A stretch of DNA of 64,000 nucleotides from Geopseudomonas aromaticivorans (GTDB lineage: Bacteria; Pseudomonadota; Gammaproteobacteria; Pseudomonadales; Pseudomonadaceae). Positions 43,213 to 52,334 of this stretch are shown here, piece by piece. The stretch covers positions 14,198 to 78,197 of the forward strand of contig NZ_JAHRGL010000080.1 in NCBI RefSeq assembly GCF_019097855.1. Reading direction: 5' to 3'. Position 1 is the first letter of the stretch. Every line of letters begins with the position of its first letter. A program made the position numbers and the translations under genes. Under the pieces are notes generated by a model. The model saw nothing but the letters and a program-made list of their open reading frames with translations. It had not been told where the DNA came from and made no database searches.

Positions 43213-44148
43213 CTATCCCAGTTTGCCCGCCTGGTTTTGCAGGTTTGCCTGGGTGATGTTGCTGCCCGGCGGTACGCTGCGGGTCAGCCACACGTTGCCA
43301 CCGATACTGGAGCCGGCGCCTATGGTGATGCGCCCGAGGATGGTCGCCCCAGCGTAGATCACCACGTCGTCTTCAACAATCGGGTGGCGCGGCTGACCCT
43401 TGACCAACTGGCCGGTGTCATCCGCGTCGAAGCGCTTGGCGCCAAGCGTGACCGCCTGGTAGATGCGTACCCGGTCGCCGATGATCGCCGTCTCGCCGAT
43501 CACCACGCCGGTGCCGTGGTCGATGAAGAAGCTCGAGCCGATTCGCGCGCCGGGGTGGATGTCGATGCCGGTGGCCGAATGCGCCAGCTCGGAAGTCATC
43601 CGCGCCATCAGCGGCAGGCCGGCGTTGTACAGGTGATGGGCGATGCGGTGGTGGATGATGGCCACGATGCCGGGATAGCACAGCAGCACCTCGTCGACGC
43701 TGCGCGCCGCCGGGTCGCCGCGAAAGGCCGCCATCACGTCGTCGTCCAGCAGTCGGCGCAACTGCGGCAGGGTCAGGGCGAAGTCCTGCACGATGCTGCG
43801 GGCCTGTCGCTCGATCTCCAGGCTCGGTCGCAAACCATGGCCCAGCTCCAGGCAGATCTGTTGCAGGAGGGTGTTGAGCGCCGCGTCGAGGGTATGCCCG
43901 ACGTAGAAGTCTTCGCTTTCCAGGCGCAGGTCGGCAGGCCCCAGCAGCATGGGAAACAAGGCGCCCGACAAAGCTTCGACCACCTCGCCCATGATCTTGC
44001 GCGATGGCAGTTCGCGCTCGTCTGGCTCGCAGCTTCGGCCATGCAGGGCCATCCAGTCGCTGCGGGCAGCACGCAACCTGTCGACAATGTTTTCCAACTG
44101 CCAGCCGTTTTGATGCAAAACCGCCAGCTTCAGGCTCTGATCGGCCAT
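43213..44148 (-). CDS. epsC: Serine O-acetyltransferase, EpsC/SrpH type
   Basis: The 311-residue enzyme makes O-acetylserine, the acceptor for sulfide in cysteine synthesis. The helical N-terminal half is longer than in CysE. The C-terminal left-handed beta-helix has hexapeptide repeats (SATGIDIHPGARIGSSFFID, TGVVIGETAIIGDRVRIYQ, GATILGRITIGAGSSIGG) with the active-site histidines in IDHGTGVVIGE and AHSATGIDIHPG. AGGA precedes ATG 44148; a longer frame upstream is non-coding. Divergent from ssuD, it lies inside the sulfur island, where it would raise acceptor supply when organosulfur is used. A housekeeping cysE presumably exists elsewhere. Confidence 0.9.
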   Translation of the reverse strand: MADQSLKLAVLHQNGWQLENIVDRLRAARSDWMALHGRSCEPDERELPSRKIMGEVVEALSGALFPMLLGPADLRLESEDFYVGHTLDAALNTLLQQICLELGHGLRPSLEIERQARSIVQDFALTLPQLRRLLDDDVMAAFRGDPAARSVDEVLLCYPGIVAIIHHRIAHHLYNAGLPLMARMTSELAHSATGIDIHPGARIGSSFFIDHGTGVVIGETAIIGDRVRIYQAVTLGAKRFDADDTGQLVKGQPRHPIVEDDVVIYAGATILGRITIGAGSSIGGNVWLTRSVPPGSNITQANLQNQAGKLG

Positions 44149-44363
44149 CTTTTTCCTCCACAAGTATCTTTTGTTCCCGCGCAAGATGGGAACCGTCTGA
44201 CCATCCCTCTCCTTGACTCTGTCCTGCAGCCATGGTAGGCCACAAACTGGCCGGCCGCCCTGTCGCCGGTCGTAATCCCCCTCGAAACCTGCGGGCACCT
44301 TGAGCATTCGACCGCCGTCGGCCTTGGCAGCGGCACGGGCTGGCGCGAACGAGCGTTTGCCGT

Positions 44364-44400
44364 TGCTGTTGTTGAAGCAACTGTTGCCAGAACAACAGCA
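44364..44400. promoter_or_regulatory. Dyad TGCTGTTGTT-N17-AACAACAGCA, candidate upstream activator site
   Basis: Two perfect 10-bp arms (44364-44373 and 44391-44400) lie about 160-195 bp upstream of the sigma-54 promoter before ssuD. This is the usual distance for NtrC-type enhancers. A second smaller dyad, GAGTGGC-AATC-GCCACTC, is at 44464-44481. The 44149-44708 gap contains no gene. Confidence 0.5.
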
Positions 44401-44557
44401 GATCAACAGTTTGCTGAAATGCGCACAGCCAGGGCCGCGGCCACGCTCCGAGCGCCTGGCCGGGAGTGGCAATCGCCACTCGCCATAATGCGATGTTGGC
44501 CAAGGATGCCGGCGCAAACGGCGCATTACTCGTACTTTTCATTGCGCATGATCGCTT

Positions 44558-44573
44558 TGGTACGCGCCTTGCT
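44558..44573 (+). promoter_or_regulatory. Sigma-54 (-24/-12) promoter of the ssuD operon
   Basis: TGGTACG-CGCC-TTGCT has one mismatch to TGGCACG-N4-TTGCA/T, with the required 10-nt GG-GC spacing. The predicted start is about 120 nt before ATG 44709. Confidence 0.75.
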
Positions 44574-44708
44574 CTGGCTGCAGTACAGAGCGCCGCAGAG
44601 CACTCGCCTGAATATCCGCCAGCACTGCCGCTGCTGCGCGCCTTGCGATGACCGCGGTCCCACCGGGACCGCCGAGGCCATCCCACTTTCTTCTTGAGGC
44701 ATGCATCC

Positions 44709-45845
44709 ATGAGCCTGGACATTTTCTGGTTCCTTCCGACTTCCGGCGATACCCGCTATCTCGGCAAATCTTCCTCCGGCCGCCCGGCGACCAACGAGTA
44801 CCTGCGGCAGATCGCGGTGACCGCCGAGAGCCTGGGCTACGACGGCCTGCTGATCCCCACCGGTTCGAGCTGCCTCGATCCCTGGGTCACCGCCGCCAGC
44901 CTGGTGCCGGTGACCAGCCGCATCAAGCTACTGGTGGCGCTGCGCACCTCGGTCAGCGGCCCGACTGCCAACGCCCGCCAGGCCGCCACCCTCGACCAGG
45001 CGCTGAAGGGTCGTCTGCTGCTCAACGTGGTGCCTGGCGGCGATGCTGCCGAGCTGGCTGCCGAAGGCGTCTACCTCAATCACGACGAGCGCTACGAGGC
45101 AGCGGATGAGTTTCTAAGCGTCTGGCGCGACCTGCTGCAGGGCAAGACCGTCGATTTCGAAGGCAGGCACGTCAACGTCAAGGGCGCGAAGAACTTCTTC
45201 CCGCCGGTGCAGAAGCCCTATCCGCCGCTGTACTTCGGCGGCTCATCAAAGGCGGCCCACGAGCTGGCGGCCAAGCACGTCGACGCCTACCTGACCTGGG
45301 GCGAGCCGCCAGCGGCGGTGGCCGAGAAGATCGCCGATGTGCGCGAGCGGGCGAAGAAGTACAACCGCACTGTGCGCTTCGGCGTGCGCCTGCACGTGAT
45401 CGTGCGCGAGACCAACGAGGAGGCCTGGGCCGCGGCCGAGAAGCTGATCAGCCATCTGGACGACGAGACCATCGCCAAGGCCCAGGACAACTACGCGAAG
45501 ATGGATTCCGAGGGTCAGCGGCGCATGGCCGCGCTGCACGGCGGGCGGCGCGACCAGCTGGAAGTCAGCCCCAACCTGTGGGCCGGCGTCGGCCTGGTGC
45601 GCGGCGGTGCCGGCACCGCGCTGGTCGGTGATCCGCAGACCGTCGCGGCGCGCTTGCTGGAGTACGTCGATCTGGGCGTCGACAGCTTCGTGCTGTCCGG
45701 CTACCCGCACCTGGAGGAGTCGATCCGCTTCGCCGAGCTGGTGTTCCCGCTGCTGCCGGGCAAGCAGGCGGTGACCGTCGAGGAGGAGCTGACCGGCGGC
45801 GCCTTCGACGTGCGCGCAACCAGGAAGGACGAGGCTGCGGCATGA
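44709..45845 (+). CDS. ssuD: FMNH2-dependent alkanesulfonate monooxygenase
   Basis: The 378-residue TIM-barrel luciferase-like enzyme cleaves alkanesulfonates to aldehyde and sulfite with FMNH2 and O2. It matches SsuD closely: [16 protein letters not shown] at the start, [58 protein letters not shown], and [20 protein letters not shown]. Length is near E. coli SsuD (381). TTGAGG lies upstream of ATG 44709. Unlike the classical ssuEADCB order, no SsuE flavin reductase or transporter is adjacent; transporters lie at 35.4 and 49.6 kb. The next gene overlaps by 4 bp. Specificity could be altered relative to E. coli. Confidence 0.92.
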   Translation: MSLDIFWFLPTSGDTRYLGKSSSGRPATNEYLRQIAVTAESLGYDGLLIPTGSSCLDPWVTAASLVPVTSRIKLLVALRTSVSGPTANARQAATLDQALKGRLLLNVVPGGDAAELAAEGVYLNHDERYEAADEFLSVWRDLLQGKTVDFEGRHVNVKGAKNFFPPVQKPYPPLYFGGSSKAAHELAAKHVDAYLTWGEPPAAVAEKIADVRERAKKYNRTVRFGVRLHVIVRETNEEAWAAAEKLISHLDDETIAKAQDNYAKMDSEGQRRMAALHGGRRDQLEVSPNLWAGVGLVRGGAGTALVGDPQTVAARLLEYVDLGVDSFVLSGYPHLEESIRFAELVFPLLPGKQAVTVEEELTGGAFDVRATRKDEAAA

Positions 45846-46693
45846 AAGTCATCGACATGCGCTGCCGCCCGGCCTACCTGCACGACTTCTTCGGCGCCAA
45901 CCCGGGTTCGCCTGGTTACGCCGCCGCGCGCTGGCTCAACCGCCGGGTCGGCACCCGTGGCAGCGACGAGCACTTCGCCCGCTCGCTGACCGCCGAAGGC
46001 TTCCTCGCCGAGGTGCGCGATGCCGGGCTGAGCCGCGCGGTGGTGGTCGGCCGCCACACGCCGAGCCAGCATCTGCCCAACGACTTCATCCACGAGATCG
46101 TCCACGGCCACGAGGAACTGCTCGGCATCGCCGGCATCGACCCGGCGCTGCAGGGGGTGGAGGGCGCCATCGCCGAGATCGACCGCGCCATCGACCGCCT
46201 GGGCCTGTCCGGCATCGATCTGGAGCCGGGCTTTGGTGAGCCGGCGCGCCATCCCGACGATCCGCTGTACTGGCCGATCTACGAGCACCTGGCGGCGCGC
46301 GGCATCCCGCTGTTTTTGATGAGCGGGCCGACCACCCCGGACCCGGCGTTCAATGATCCGGGCCGGCTGGCGAAGATCGCGCGGGCGTTCCCGACGTTGC
46401 GGATCGTCTGCTACCACGGCTACTGGCCGAACGTGGATCAGCTGCTCGGCGTGGCCTTCCGCTACGAGAACATCCTCGCCGTGCCGGACATGTACCTGTT
46501 CCTGCCCGGCAGCGCGGCTTTCGTCCAGGCAGCCAACGGCTTCCTCGGCGAGCAGCTGCTGTTCGGCTCGTCCTACCCGTTCCGGCCGATCGGCCAGTCG
46601 ATCGACGATTTCCTCGCCCTCGGTTTCAAGGAAAGCGTGCTGGACAAGCTGCTCTGCGGCAATGCGGCGCGGCTGTTCGGCTTGCCGACCTGA
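45842..46693 (+). CDS. Amidohydrolase (Amidohydro_2, TIM-barrel) coupled to ssuD
   Basis: The 283-residue protein starts at an ATG overlapping the ssuD stop (ATGA). The pattern is that of the PF04909 group: [16 protein letters not shown] at the start (where family members have a D-x-H metal motif, here D-M-R), [36 protein letters not shown], and the C-terminal [19 protein letters not shown] with GNAARLFGL. Members are metal-dependent hydrolases or decarboxylases such as ACMSD and gamma-resorcylate decarboxylase. The changed first motif suggests altered metal binding. Tight coupling to ssuD implies that it acts on the same substrate before or after desulfonation. Confidence 0.82.
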   Translation: MKVIDMRCRPAYLHDFFGANPGSPGYAAARWLNRRVGTRGSDEHFARSLTAEGFLAEVRDAGLSRAVVVGRHTPSQHLPNDFIHEIVHGHEELLGIAGIDPALQGVEGAIAEIDRAIDRLGLSGIDLEPGFGEPARHPDDPLYWPIYEHLAARGIPLFLMSGPTTPDPAFNDPGRLAKIARAFPTLRIVCYHGYWPNVDQLLGVAFRYENILAVPDMYLFLPGSAAFVQAANGFLGEQLLFGSSYPFRPIGQSIDDFLALGFKESVLDKLLCGNAARLFGLPT

Positions 46694-46790
46694 TAAGGTT
46701 GAAGAGGCCGCCGCGGTGGGTGAGCGGCAGCCGGCTAAGGCTGGGCCGATCTGCTGGCCCGGCCGTACATGGAACAGCTCGAGATACTCG

Positions 46791-48173
46791 ATGAAAACCT
46801 TGGTGATTGTTGGCGGGGGGTTTAGCGGCGCAGCGCTGGCTGTCCAGTTTCTGCGCCATTGTCCTGAGAGCGACGAAGGCGTACGGCTTGTCCTGGTCAA
46901 CCGCTCCGCCAGCATGGCACGGGGCTTGGCCTATGGCACGCCTGGCTCGCAGCACTGGCTCAATGTTCCGGCAGGCAATATGAGTGCGCTGGCTGATGAG
47001 CCGGATGATTTCCTGCACTTCTGTCAGCGGCAAATGGCCGATACGTCGGGTGAGGCATTTATCTCACGTCGCCTGTATGGGGATTATCTTGCGGAACTTG
47101 TGCAGCATGCGGCGCGCGGTGCGGCTTCCGGGGTGGAGTTGCAGCAGCGCGTCGCCGAGGTTCGAGCAGTTCATCCAGCTGCGCACGGGGTGACTGTCGA
47201 GCTGGCCGGTGCAGAGGCAATACAAGCCGACCATGTGGTGTTGGCTTTCGGTCATTTCGCCCCGATAGACCCGCCCGGCTTGTCCGTCTCCAATTTGGGA
47301 ACTGCGCGTTATTGCGCTGATCCCTGGCAGGGCGATGCCCTGGCTGACCTGCCCGACGATGCCCCCGTGTTGCTGGTGGGATCGGGGCTGACGGCGTTGG
47401 ACATGCTGCTGGAGCAGTTGCACCGGCAGCATCGGGGCAAGATTTTCATGTTGTCGCGCCGCGGTTTAATGCCGTTGGCCCATCGCCAGCAGCGAGACGA
47501 GACCAACCTGACCGCGGGTCTTCGCGAGCGGATATTGCAGGTACCACCGAGTACGCGTGCCTTGACCCGACACATTCGCCGGGAGGTCGATGCCTGTGCC
47601 CGCGATGGCGGTAACTGGCGTGATGTATTCGCCGCCCTGCGCCCGATCACACCGCTGTTGTGGCAGCGTTTGCCCGCAGAGGAGCGTCGGCGCTTCCTGC
47701 GCCATGTCCAGCCCTATTGGGATGTGCATCGTCACCGCGTCGCTCCGGAATCGCACCAGCGATTCCGGCAGGCGTTGGCGGATGGGCTGCTCAGGCCCAT
47801 GGCGGGGCGTCTGCTCAATGTGCAGCCGCAGGGTGATGGCGTGAGCATTGATGTACGGCTGCGTGGTGCCAGCGACACGACGCGCTTGAATGTTGCACGT
47901 GTCATCAACTGCACGGGGCCAAACCTCAACCTGATGCGCATACGCGATCCGCTAGTGAGCCAGCTACGCGAGGAGGGTATCGTCTGCCCAGATGCGCACG
48001 GTCTCGGCCTTGAAGTTGATGAGAGTCTGGCGATCAAGAGCCGTGGCGGTGAGGTTTCGACACGGGTGAGCTACATCGGACCAATGCTGAAGGCTGGACT
48101 TTGGGAGGCCATAGCAGTGCCTGAATTACGCCGACATGCCCTGAATCTGGCGTTGCGATTGCAACAGATGTGA
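46791..48173 (+). CDS. FAD/NAD(P)-binding protein (NAD_binding_9-type), lower-GC gene
   Basis: The 460-residue protein begins with a dinucleotide-binding fold (VIVGGGFSGAALAVQFL) and has a second Rossmann signature (VLLVGSGLTALDMLLEQL) at about 190-215. It ends with a region (RVINCTGPNLNLMRI; IGPMLKAGLWEAIAVPELR) typical of the PF13454 family of uncharacterised flavoproteins. Codon use differs from its neighbours: many TTG, CGT, AAT and CAG-poor stretches and visibly lower third-position GC. That suggests later acquisition. It sits between the amidohydrolase and sulfhydrylase genes with gaps of about 100-130 bp, probably a separate unit. The reaction is unknown. Confidence 0.82.
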   Translation: MKTLVIVGGGFSGAALAVQFLRHCPESDEGVRLVLVNRSASMARGLAYGTPGSQHWLNVPAGNMSALADEPDDFLHFCQRQMADTSGEAFISRRLYGDYLAELVQHAARGAASGVELQQRVAEVRAVHPAAHGVTVELAGAEAIQADHVVLAFGHFAPIDPPGLSVSNLGTARYCADPWQGDALADLPDDAPVLLVGSGLTALDMLLEQLHRQHRGKIFMLSRRGLMPLAHRQQRDETNLTAGLRERILQVPPSTRALTRHIRREVDACARDGGNWRDVFAALRPITPLLWQRLPAEERRRFLRHVQPYWDVHRHRVAPESHQRFRQALADGLLRPMAGRLLNVQPQGDGVSIDVRLRGASDTTRLNVARVINCTGPNLNLMRIRDPLVSQLREEGIVCPDAHGLGLEVDESLAIKSRGGEVSTRVSYIGPMLKAGLWEAIAVPELRRHALNLALRLQQM

Positions 48174-48300
48174 GTGAACTGTAGATGGCGGCGGGGTTAT
48201 GCTCTTGGTTTCCCCGCTGCCGTTGTCTCGCTGACTGCCAGACAAAAGCCAGTATCAGACAGCCTGCGCACCTGTCGGCCCTTGTCCCCGGAATCCCGCC

Positions 48301-49491
48301 ATGTCCGAACCTACCCCCGGTTTTGCCACCCGCGCCGTGCACAGCGGCAACGACGTCGACCGGCACATGGTCACCCACGCCAAGACCCTGCCGATCTACC
48401 AGACCTCGGTGTTCGTCTACGAATCCTTGGCGCAGGTCGACGACTTCCTCGCCGGCAACCCCGACAACTTCATGTACACGCGCATCGGCAACCCCAACCC
48501 GGCGGCGCTGGAGGCGCTGATTCGCGATCTGGAAGGGGGGGAAGACGCGCTGTTCTGCGCCTCGGGGATGGCGGCGATCAGCGCGGCGCTGCAGGGCGTG
48601 CTGAGTGCCGGCGACCACCTGATCGCCAGCCGCGAGCTGTACGGCACCACCCAGAGCCTTATCGAGAAGGAGCTGGGCCGCTTCGGCATCGCTTCCACGC
48701 TGGTCGACATCGGCGACCTGGCTGCGGTCGAGGCGGCGATCACCCCGCAGACCCGACTGATCTACACGGAAACCGCGTCCAACCCGCTGGTGCGAGTCAG
48801 CGACATCCCGGCGCTCGCCGCGCTGGCCAGGCGCCGCGGCCTCAAGCTGGTGGTCGACAACACCTTCCTGTCGCCGGCGCTGTATCGCCCGCTGGCCGAC
48901 GGCGCCGACCTGGTGCTGCACAGCACCACCAAGTATCTCAACGGCCACAGCGATGCCACCGGCGGTATCCTCGCCGGCGATACCGAGTGGGTGGCGCAGG
49001 CGCGGCGCTTCCAGATCAACGCCGGCGGCAGCGCCAGTCCGTTCGAGGCCTGGCTGACCTTCCGCGGCGCCAAGACCCTGGCCCTGCGCATGCAGGCCCA
49101 CTCGCGCAACGCTCAGGCGCTGGCCGAGGCCCTCGAAGCCCATCCCAAGGTGGCGCGGGTCTACTACCCGGGGCTGGCCTCGCATCCGGACCACGCGCTG
49201 GCGCAGCGGCTGTTCCGCAACGGCAACTCGGGGATGCTCAGCTTCACCCTCAAGGGTGGGCTGGCCGAGGTCGACCGGCTGATCCAGAGCCTCGAGCTGG
49301 CGGTGTTCGCTCCGTCGCTGGCCGGAGTGGCGACCAGCATCAGCCATCCCGGCAAGACTTCGCACCGTGCGCTGGCGCCGGAAACCCTGGCCAGCCTGGA
49401 CATCCACGACGGCACCGTGCGTGTCTCGGTGGGCATCGAGGAGGCGGCGGACATAGTCGCCGACTTCATGCAGGCGCTGGATCGGCTCTGA
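48301..49491 (+). CDS. PLP-dependent O-acyl-homoserine sulfhydrylase / cystathionine gamma-synthase family enzyme
   Basis: The 396-residue Cys/Met metabolism PLP enzyme shows YTRIGNPNPAALEALIRDLE, GEDALFCASGMAAISAAL, the cofactor Asp in VVDNTFLSPAL, the Schiff-base Lys211 in HSTTKYLNGHSD, and substrate-carboxylate Arg near GTVRVSVGIEE. Length fits MetB/MetC/MetZ-type proteins (about 390-400) rather than the longer MetY (about 430). It could capture sulfide or methanethiol onto an acylated homoserine, closing the route from organosulfur oxidation to methionine. A gamma-lyase role is also possible; the exact class needs phylogeny. A strong terminator follows. Confidence 0.88.
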   Translation: MSEPTPGFATRAVHSGNDVDRHMVTHAKTLPIYQTSVFVYESLAQVDDFLAGNPDNFMYTRIGNPNPAALEALIRDLEGGEDALFCASGMAAISAALQGVLSAGDHLIASRELYGTTQSLIEKELGRFGIASTLVDIGDLAAVEAAITPQTRLIYTETASNPLVRVSDIPALAALARRRGLKLVVDNTFLSPALYRPLADGADLVLHSTTKYLNGHSDATGGILAGDTEWVAQARRFQINAGGSASPFEAWLTFRGAKTLALRMQAHSRNAQALAEALEAHPKVARVYYPGLASHPDHALAQRLFRNGNSGMLSFTLKGGLAEVDRLIQSLELAVFAPSLAGVATSISHPGKTSHRALAPETLASLDIHDGTVRVSVGIEEAADIVADFMQALDRL

Positions 49492-49509
49492 TTCGGGCGG
49501 ACCAAAACG

Positions 49510-49537
49510 AACGCGGCCTCTATTCAGAGGCCGCGTT
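49510..49537. terminator. Intrinsic terminator between convergent sulfhydrylase and ABC permease genes
   Basis: A 12-bp perfect stem (49510-49521 with 49526-49537) and 4-nt loop are followed by GTTGTT on the plus strand and AAAACGA-complement T residues on the minus side. It is probably bidirectional. Confidence 0.88.
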
Positions 49538-49555
49538 GTTGTTATCGAGCAAACA

Positions 49556-50326
49556 TCATCCCGGCGCGTGACTCCAGCGCCGGTACAGCGCCCGCGCGGC
49601 GGCGTCCAGGCAGAAGCCGAGCACGCCGATCAGCAGCACCATGGCCATCAGCTCCGAATAGGCCAGGCGGTCGCGGGTGTCGAGGATGTAGTAGCCCAGG
49701 CCGGCGCTGACGCCGAGCATCTCGCAGGGTACCAGCACGATCCACAGAATGCCGATGGCCAGGCGCACGCCGGTCAGCACGTGACCGAGCACCCCCGGCA
49801 GGATCACCCGCGAGAGGGTTTCCCAGCGCGTGGCGCTGAGGCTGCGGGTCAGCTGCAGCCAGCGCTGGTCGAGGCTCTTCACCCCGGCGGCGGTGTTGAG
49901 CAGGATCGGCCACACCGCGGCGAAGGCCAGCAGGAAGTAGATCGGCCGGTCGCCGACGCCCATCAGCATCACCACCACCGGCATCCACGACAGCGGCGAG
50001 ATCATCCGCAGGAACTGGAAGGCCGGAGTGGTTGCCCACTCCAGCTGGCGCGAGGCACCGATCAGCAGGCCCAGCGGTACGCCGACCAGCAGCGCCAGCG
50101 ACAGGCCGACCAGGATGCGCTGCAGGCTGACGCGGATGTGCTCGTACAGTTCGCCGCGACCGAGCAGCTCGATCAGGCTGACAAAGGTGGCCTGCGGCGA
50201 GAACAGCGCCGCCAGGCCAGAGCCCGAGCCGAACAGCGCCACGCCCAGCCACCACAGGCCCAGCAGCAGGAACAGCCCGCCCAGGCCGAGCAGCCAGGAC
50301 CAGCCGTGGTTCTTCACAGCATTCAA
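49556..50326 (-). CDS. ABC transporter permease, SsuC/NrtB type
   Basis: The 256-residue membrane protein has about six helices. The coupling loop is at about 155-180 (LQLTRSLSATRWETLSRVILPG in outline), followed by ILWIVLVPCEMLGVSAGLGYYI, a family hallmark. It overlaps the binding-protein stop by 4 bp (ATGA). It is the last gene of a five-gene minus-strand operon (53992 to 49556) whose genes mostly overlap. Confidence 0.9.
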   Translation of the reverse strand: MNAVKNHGWSWLLGLGGLFLLLGLWWLGVALFGSGSGLAALFSPQATFVSLIELLGRGELYEHIRVSLQRILVGLSLALLVGVPLGLLIGASRQLEWATTPAFQFLRMISPLSWMPVVVMLMGVGDRPIYFLLAFAAVWPILLNTAAGVKSLDQRWLQLTRSLSATRWETLSRVILPGVLGHVLTGVRLAIGILWIVLVPCEMLGVSAGLGYYILDTRDRLAYSELMAMVLLIGVLGFCLDAAARALYRRWSHAPG

Positions 50327-51531
50327 ACGCGGATCTCCTCGGTTCTGTCAAAGCTGTCGGGCAGACCGAAGGCCTTGAGCCCGCCCACCGCCGCCAGGCT
50401 GTTGCGCACGAAGCGGTCGTCGACCAGCTCGCGGGCGGCCTGTTGCGGGTCGAGACTGGCGAGGAAGCCCTTGTCGCCCTCGATCACGGTGTCCTTGAGC
50501 CTGCGCACCAGTTCCTCGGTGTAGCTGGGGAACGGGTAGGGCTGGAAGTCGATGCGCCGGTCGTCCCACGCCTGATGCTGGATGGCGCCGCTGGCCAGGT
50601 ACTGGGCGCGCTCGGCGGCCTCCGGGGCCAGCACCCGGCGCAGCACCTCGGGGGCGTGCGGGGTGTAGCGGTTGGCGCCGTCCTTGGACAGCAGCTGCGC
50701 GGCTTCCGCGCGATGCTCGCGGGTCCACAGCTGGGCCTTGACGATGGCGTTGACCACCTTCTGCGACCACTCCGGGCGGTTGTTCAGGTCGTGCTCGTGC
50801 ATGAACACCACGCAGCAGGCGTGGTTGCGCCACACGTCGCCGGTGAAGCGCTGGATGCGGCCGACCTGGAGATTCTCGGCCAGGGCGTTGAACGGCTCGG
50901 CGACGATGTAGCCGGCGATGCGCTTGGTCGCCAGCGCCGGCGGCATGTCCGAGGGCGGCAGCACGACAAGGTTGACCTCGTTGGCGGCGATGGCGCTGCC
51001 CGCCGGCTTGCTCACCGGAGTCAGGCCGCTGTCGCGGAACACCTGCTGCACCACCACGTTGTGGATCGAGTACCAGAACGGGATGGCCACCGACTGGCCG
51101 CCCAGTTGCTTGACCTCGCTGATGCCGGGGGCGACGGTCAGCCCGGAGCCGCCGACGTGGTTCCAGGCCACCACCTTGGCCGGCACCTTGCTGGCGAAGC
51201 GCGCCCATACGGTCATCGGCGACAGCAGGTGGATGACGTTGACCTGCCCGGAGATGAACGCCTCGATCACCTGCGCCCAGCTACGCAGCAGCACCGGGCG
51301 CTCGGACTGGATGCCTTCGGCCTCGAACAGGCCGTTGTTGTGCGCCACCAGCAGCGGCGTGGCGTCGGTGATCGGCAGGTAGCCGATACGCACCGGGGCG
51401 TCCGGTTCGGCGGCGGCGCGCGCCTGCAGACTGGTCAGCAGCGGCAGGAGGGCCGCCCCGGCGCCAAGCAGGCTGCTCAGCTTGAGGAAGTCGCGGCGCG
51501 AGTGAATGGGGTCGTTGCAGTCGTGGCACAT
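50323..51531 (-). CDS. ABC substrate-binding protein, NrtA/SsuA-like, with Tat signal
   Basis: The 402-residue protein opens with MCHDCNDPIHSRRDFLKLSS, a clear twin-arginine signal (SRRDFLK), followed by a hydrophobic core and ARAAAEP cleavage region. Mature features VRIGYLPITDATPLLVAHNNG, FISGQVNVIHLLSPMTVW and VAEPFNALAENL are typical of the NrtA/CmpA-like and SsuA-like group. Tat export suggests the protein folds, perhaps with cofactor or metal, before export; the Cys-x-x-Cys next to the N-terminus is on the cytoplasmic side. Its first 55 bp overlap the end of the ATPase gene. The ligand is unknown. Confidence 0.87.
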   Translation of the reverse strand: MCHDCNDPIHSRRDFLKLSSLLGAGAALLPLLTSLQARAAAEPDAPVRIGYLPITDATPLLVAHNNGLFEAEGIQSERPVLLRSWAQVIEAFISGQVNVIHLLSPMTVWARFASKVPAKVVAWNHVGGSGLTVAPGISEVKQLGGQSVAIPFWYSIHNVVVQQVFRDSGLTPVSKPAGSAIAANEVNLVVLPPSDMPPALATKRIAGYIVAEPFNALAENLQVGRIQRFTGDVWRNHACCVVFMHEHDLNNRPEWSQKVVNAIVKAQLWTREHRAEAAQLLSKDGANRYTPHAPEVLRRVLAPEAAERAQYLASGAIQHQAWDDRRIDFQPYPFPSYTEELVRRLKDTVIEGDKGFLASLDPQQAARELVDDRFVRNSLAAVGGLKAFGLPDSFDRTEEIRV

Positions 51532-52334
51532 GGCAAGTCTCCAGCGGATCGGGTATGGGAATCGTGGCTGCGGCTTGCCCGCCGTAGGGTTTTGAGAATG
51601 TCGATGCGCAACTGGCCAAGCTCGTCGACCAGCTCCTCGCGGGGCTGCGGCAGGTCGACGTGCCACTCGCCGAGGGCGTGCGCTGGGGTTCCGCCCAGTA
51701 GCAGGATGCGCTCGGAAAGTAGCAGGGCCTCATCGATGTCGTGGGTGATCAGCACCGCGGCGGTCTGTCGCTCGCGGACGATCCTGAGCAGCAGTTGCTG
51801 CATGTCGGCGCGGGTCACCTCGTCCAGCGCTCCGAAGGGTTCGTCAAGCAGCAGCACGTGCGGCTCGCGCGCCAGGCAGCGGGCCAGTGCGGTGCGCTGG
51901 GCCATGCCGCCGGAGAGCTCCGCCGGGTAGCGGCCGCGGGCCTGCTGCAGGCCCACCGCGGCGATGGCTTGGTCGACAAGGGCATCGCGCTCGGCAGCGC
52001 CGCGCTTAGGCTGGTGCTTGAAGTCCAAGCCGAAGGCGACGTTGTGCTCGAGGTTCAGCCAGGGCAGCAGCGACGGGTCCTGGAAGGCCACCGCTACACG
52101 CGGGTGCGGGCCGGCGAGCGCCTCGCCGAACAGGCGCACCTCGCCTTCCAGTGGCGCCTGCAGACCGGCCAGCACGCGCAGCAGGCTGGACTTGCCGACG
52201 CCGCTGGGGCCGAGGAGGGTGACGATCTCGCCCGGTTGCAGGCGCAGGTCGAAGTTCTCCAGAATCCGGCGCAGTCCCTCGGGTTGTCGATAGCCGAGGG
52301 CGATGCTGCTGGCCTGCAGCACCGGTGTATTCAT
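51477..52334 (-). CDS. ABC transporter ATPase, SsuB/NrtD type
   Basis: The 285-residue subunit has Walker A GPSGVGKSS, Q-loop VAFQDPSLLPWLN, signature LSGGMAQRTALARCL, Walker B VLLLDEPFGALD and switch His in ITHDIDEAL. The final 18 codons run into the binding-protein gene in another frame and encode Ser/Thr-rich sequence of doubtful value. Its ATG overlaps the stop of the flavoprotein gene upstream (ATGA). Confidence 0.9.
   Translation of the reverse strand: MNTPVLQASSIALGYRQPEGLRRILENFDLRLQPGEIVTLLGPSGVGKSSLLRVLAGLQAPLEGEVRLFGEALAGPHPRVAVAFQDPSLLPWLNLEHNVAFGLDFKHQPKRGAAERDALVDQAIAAVGLQQARGRYPAELSGGMAQRTALARCLAREPHVLLLDEPFGALDEVTRADMQQLLLRIVRERQTAAVLITHDIDEALLLSERILLLGGTPAHALGEWHVDLPQPREELVDELGQLRIDILKTLRRASRSHDSHTRSAGDLPCATTATTPFTRAATSSS

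Noticed and set aside
48034-49407. 457-codon minus-strand open frame
   Set aside because: It is the shadow of the PLP sulfhydrylase gene, with a composition typical of reverse-strand GC-rich frames.
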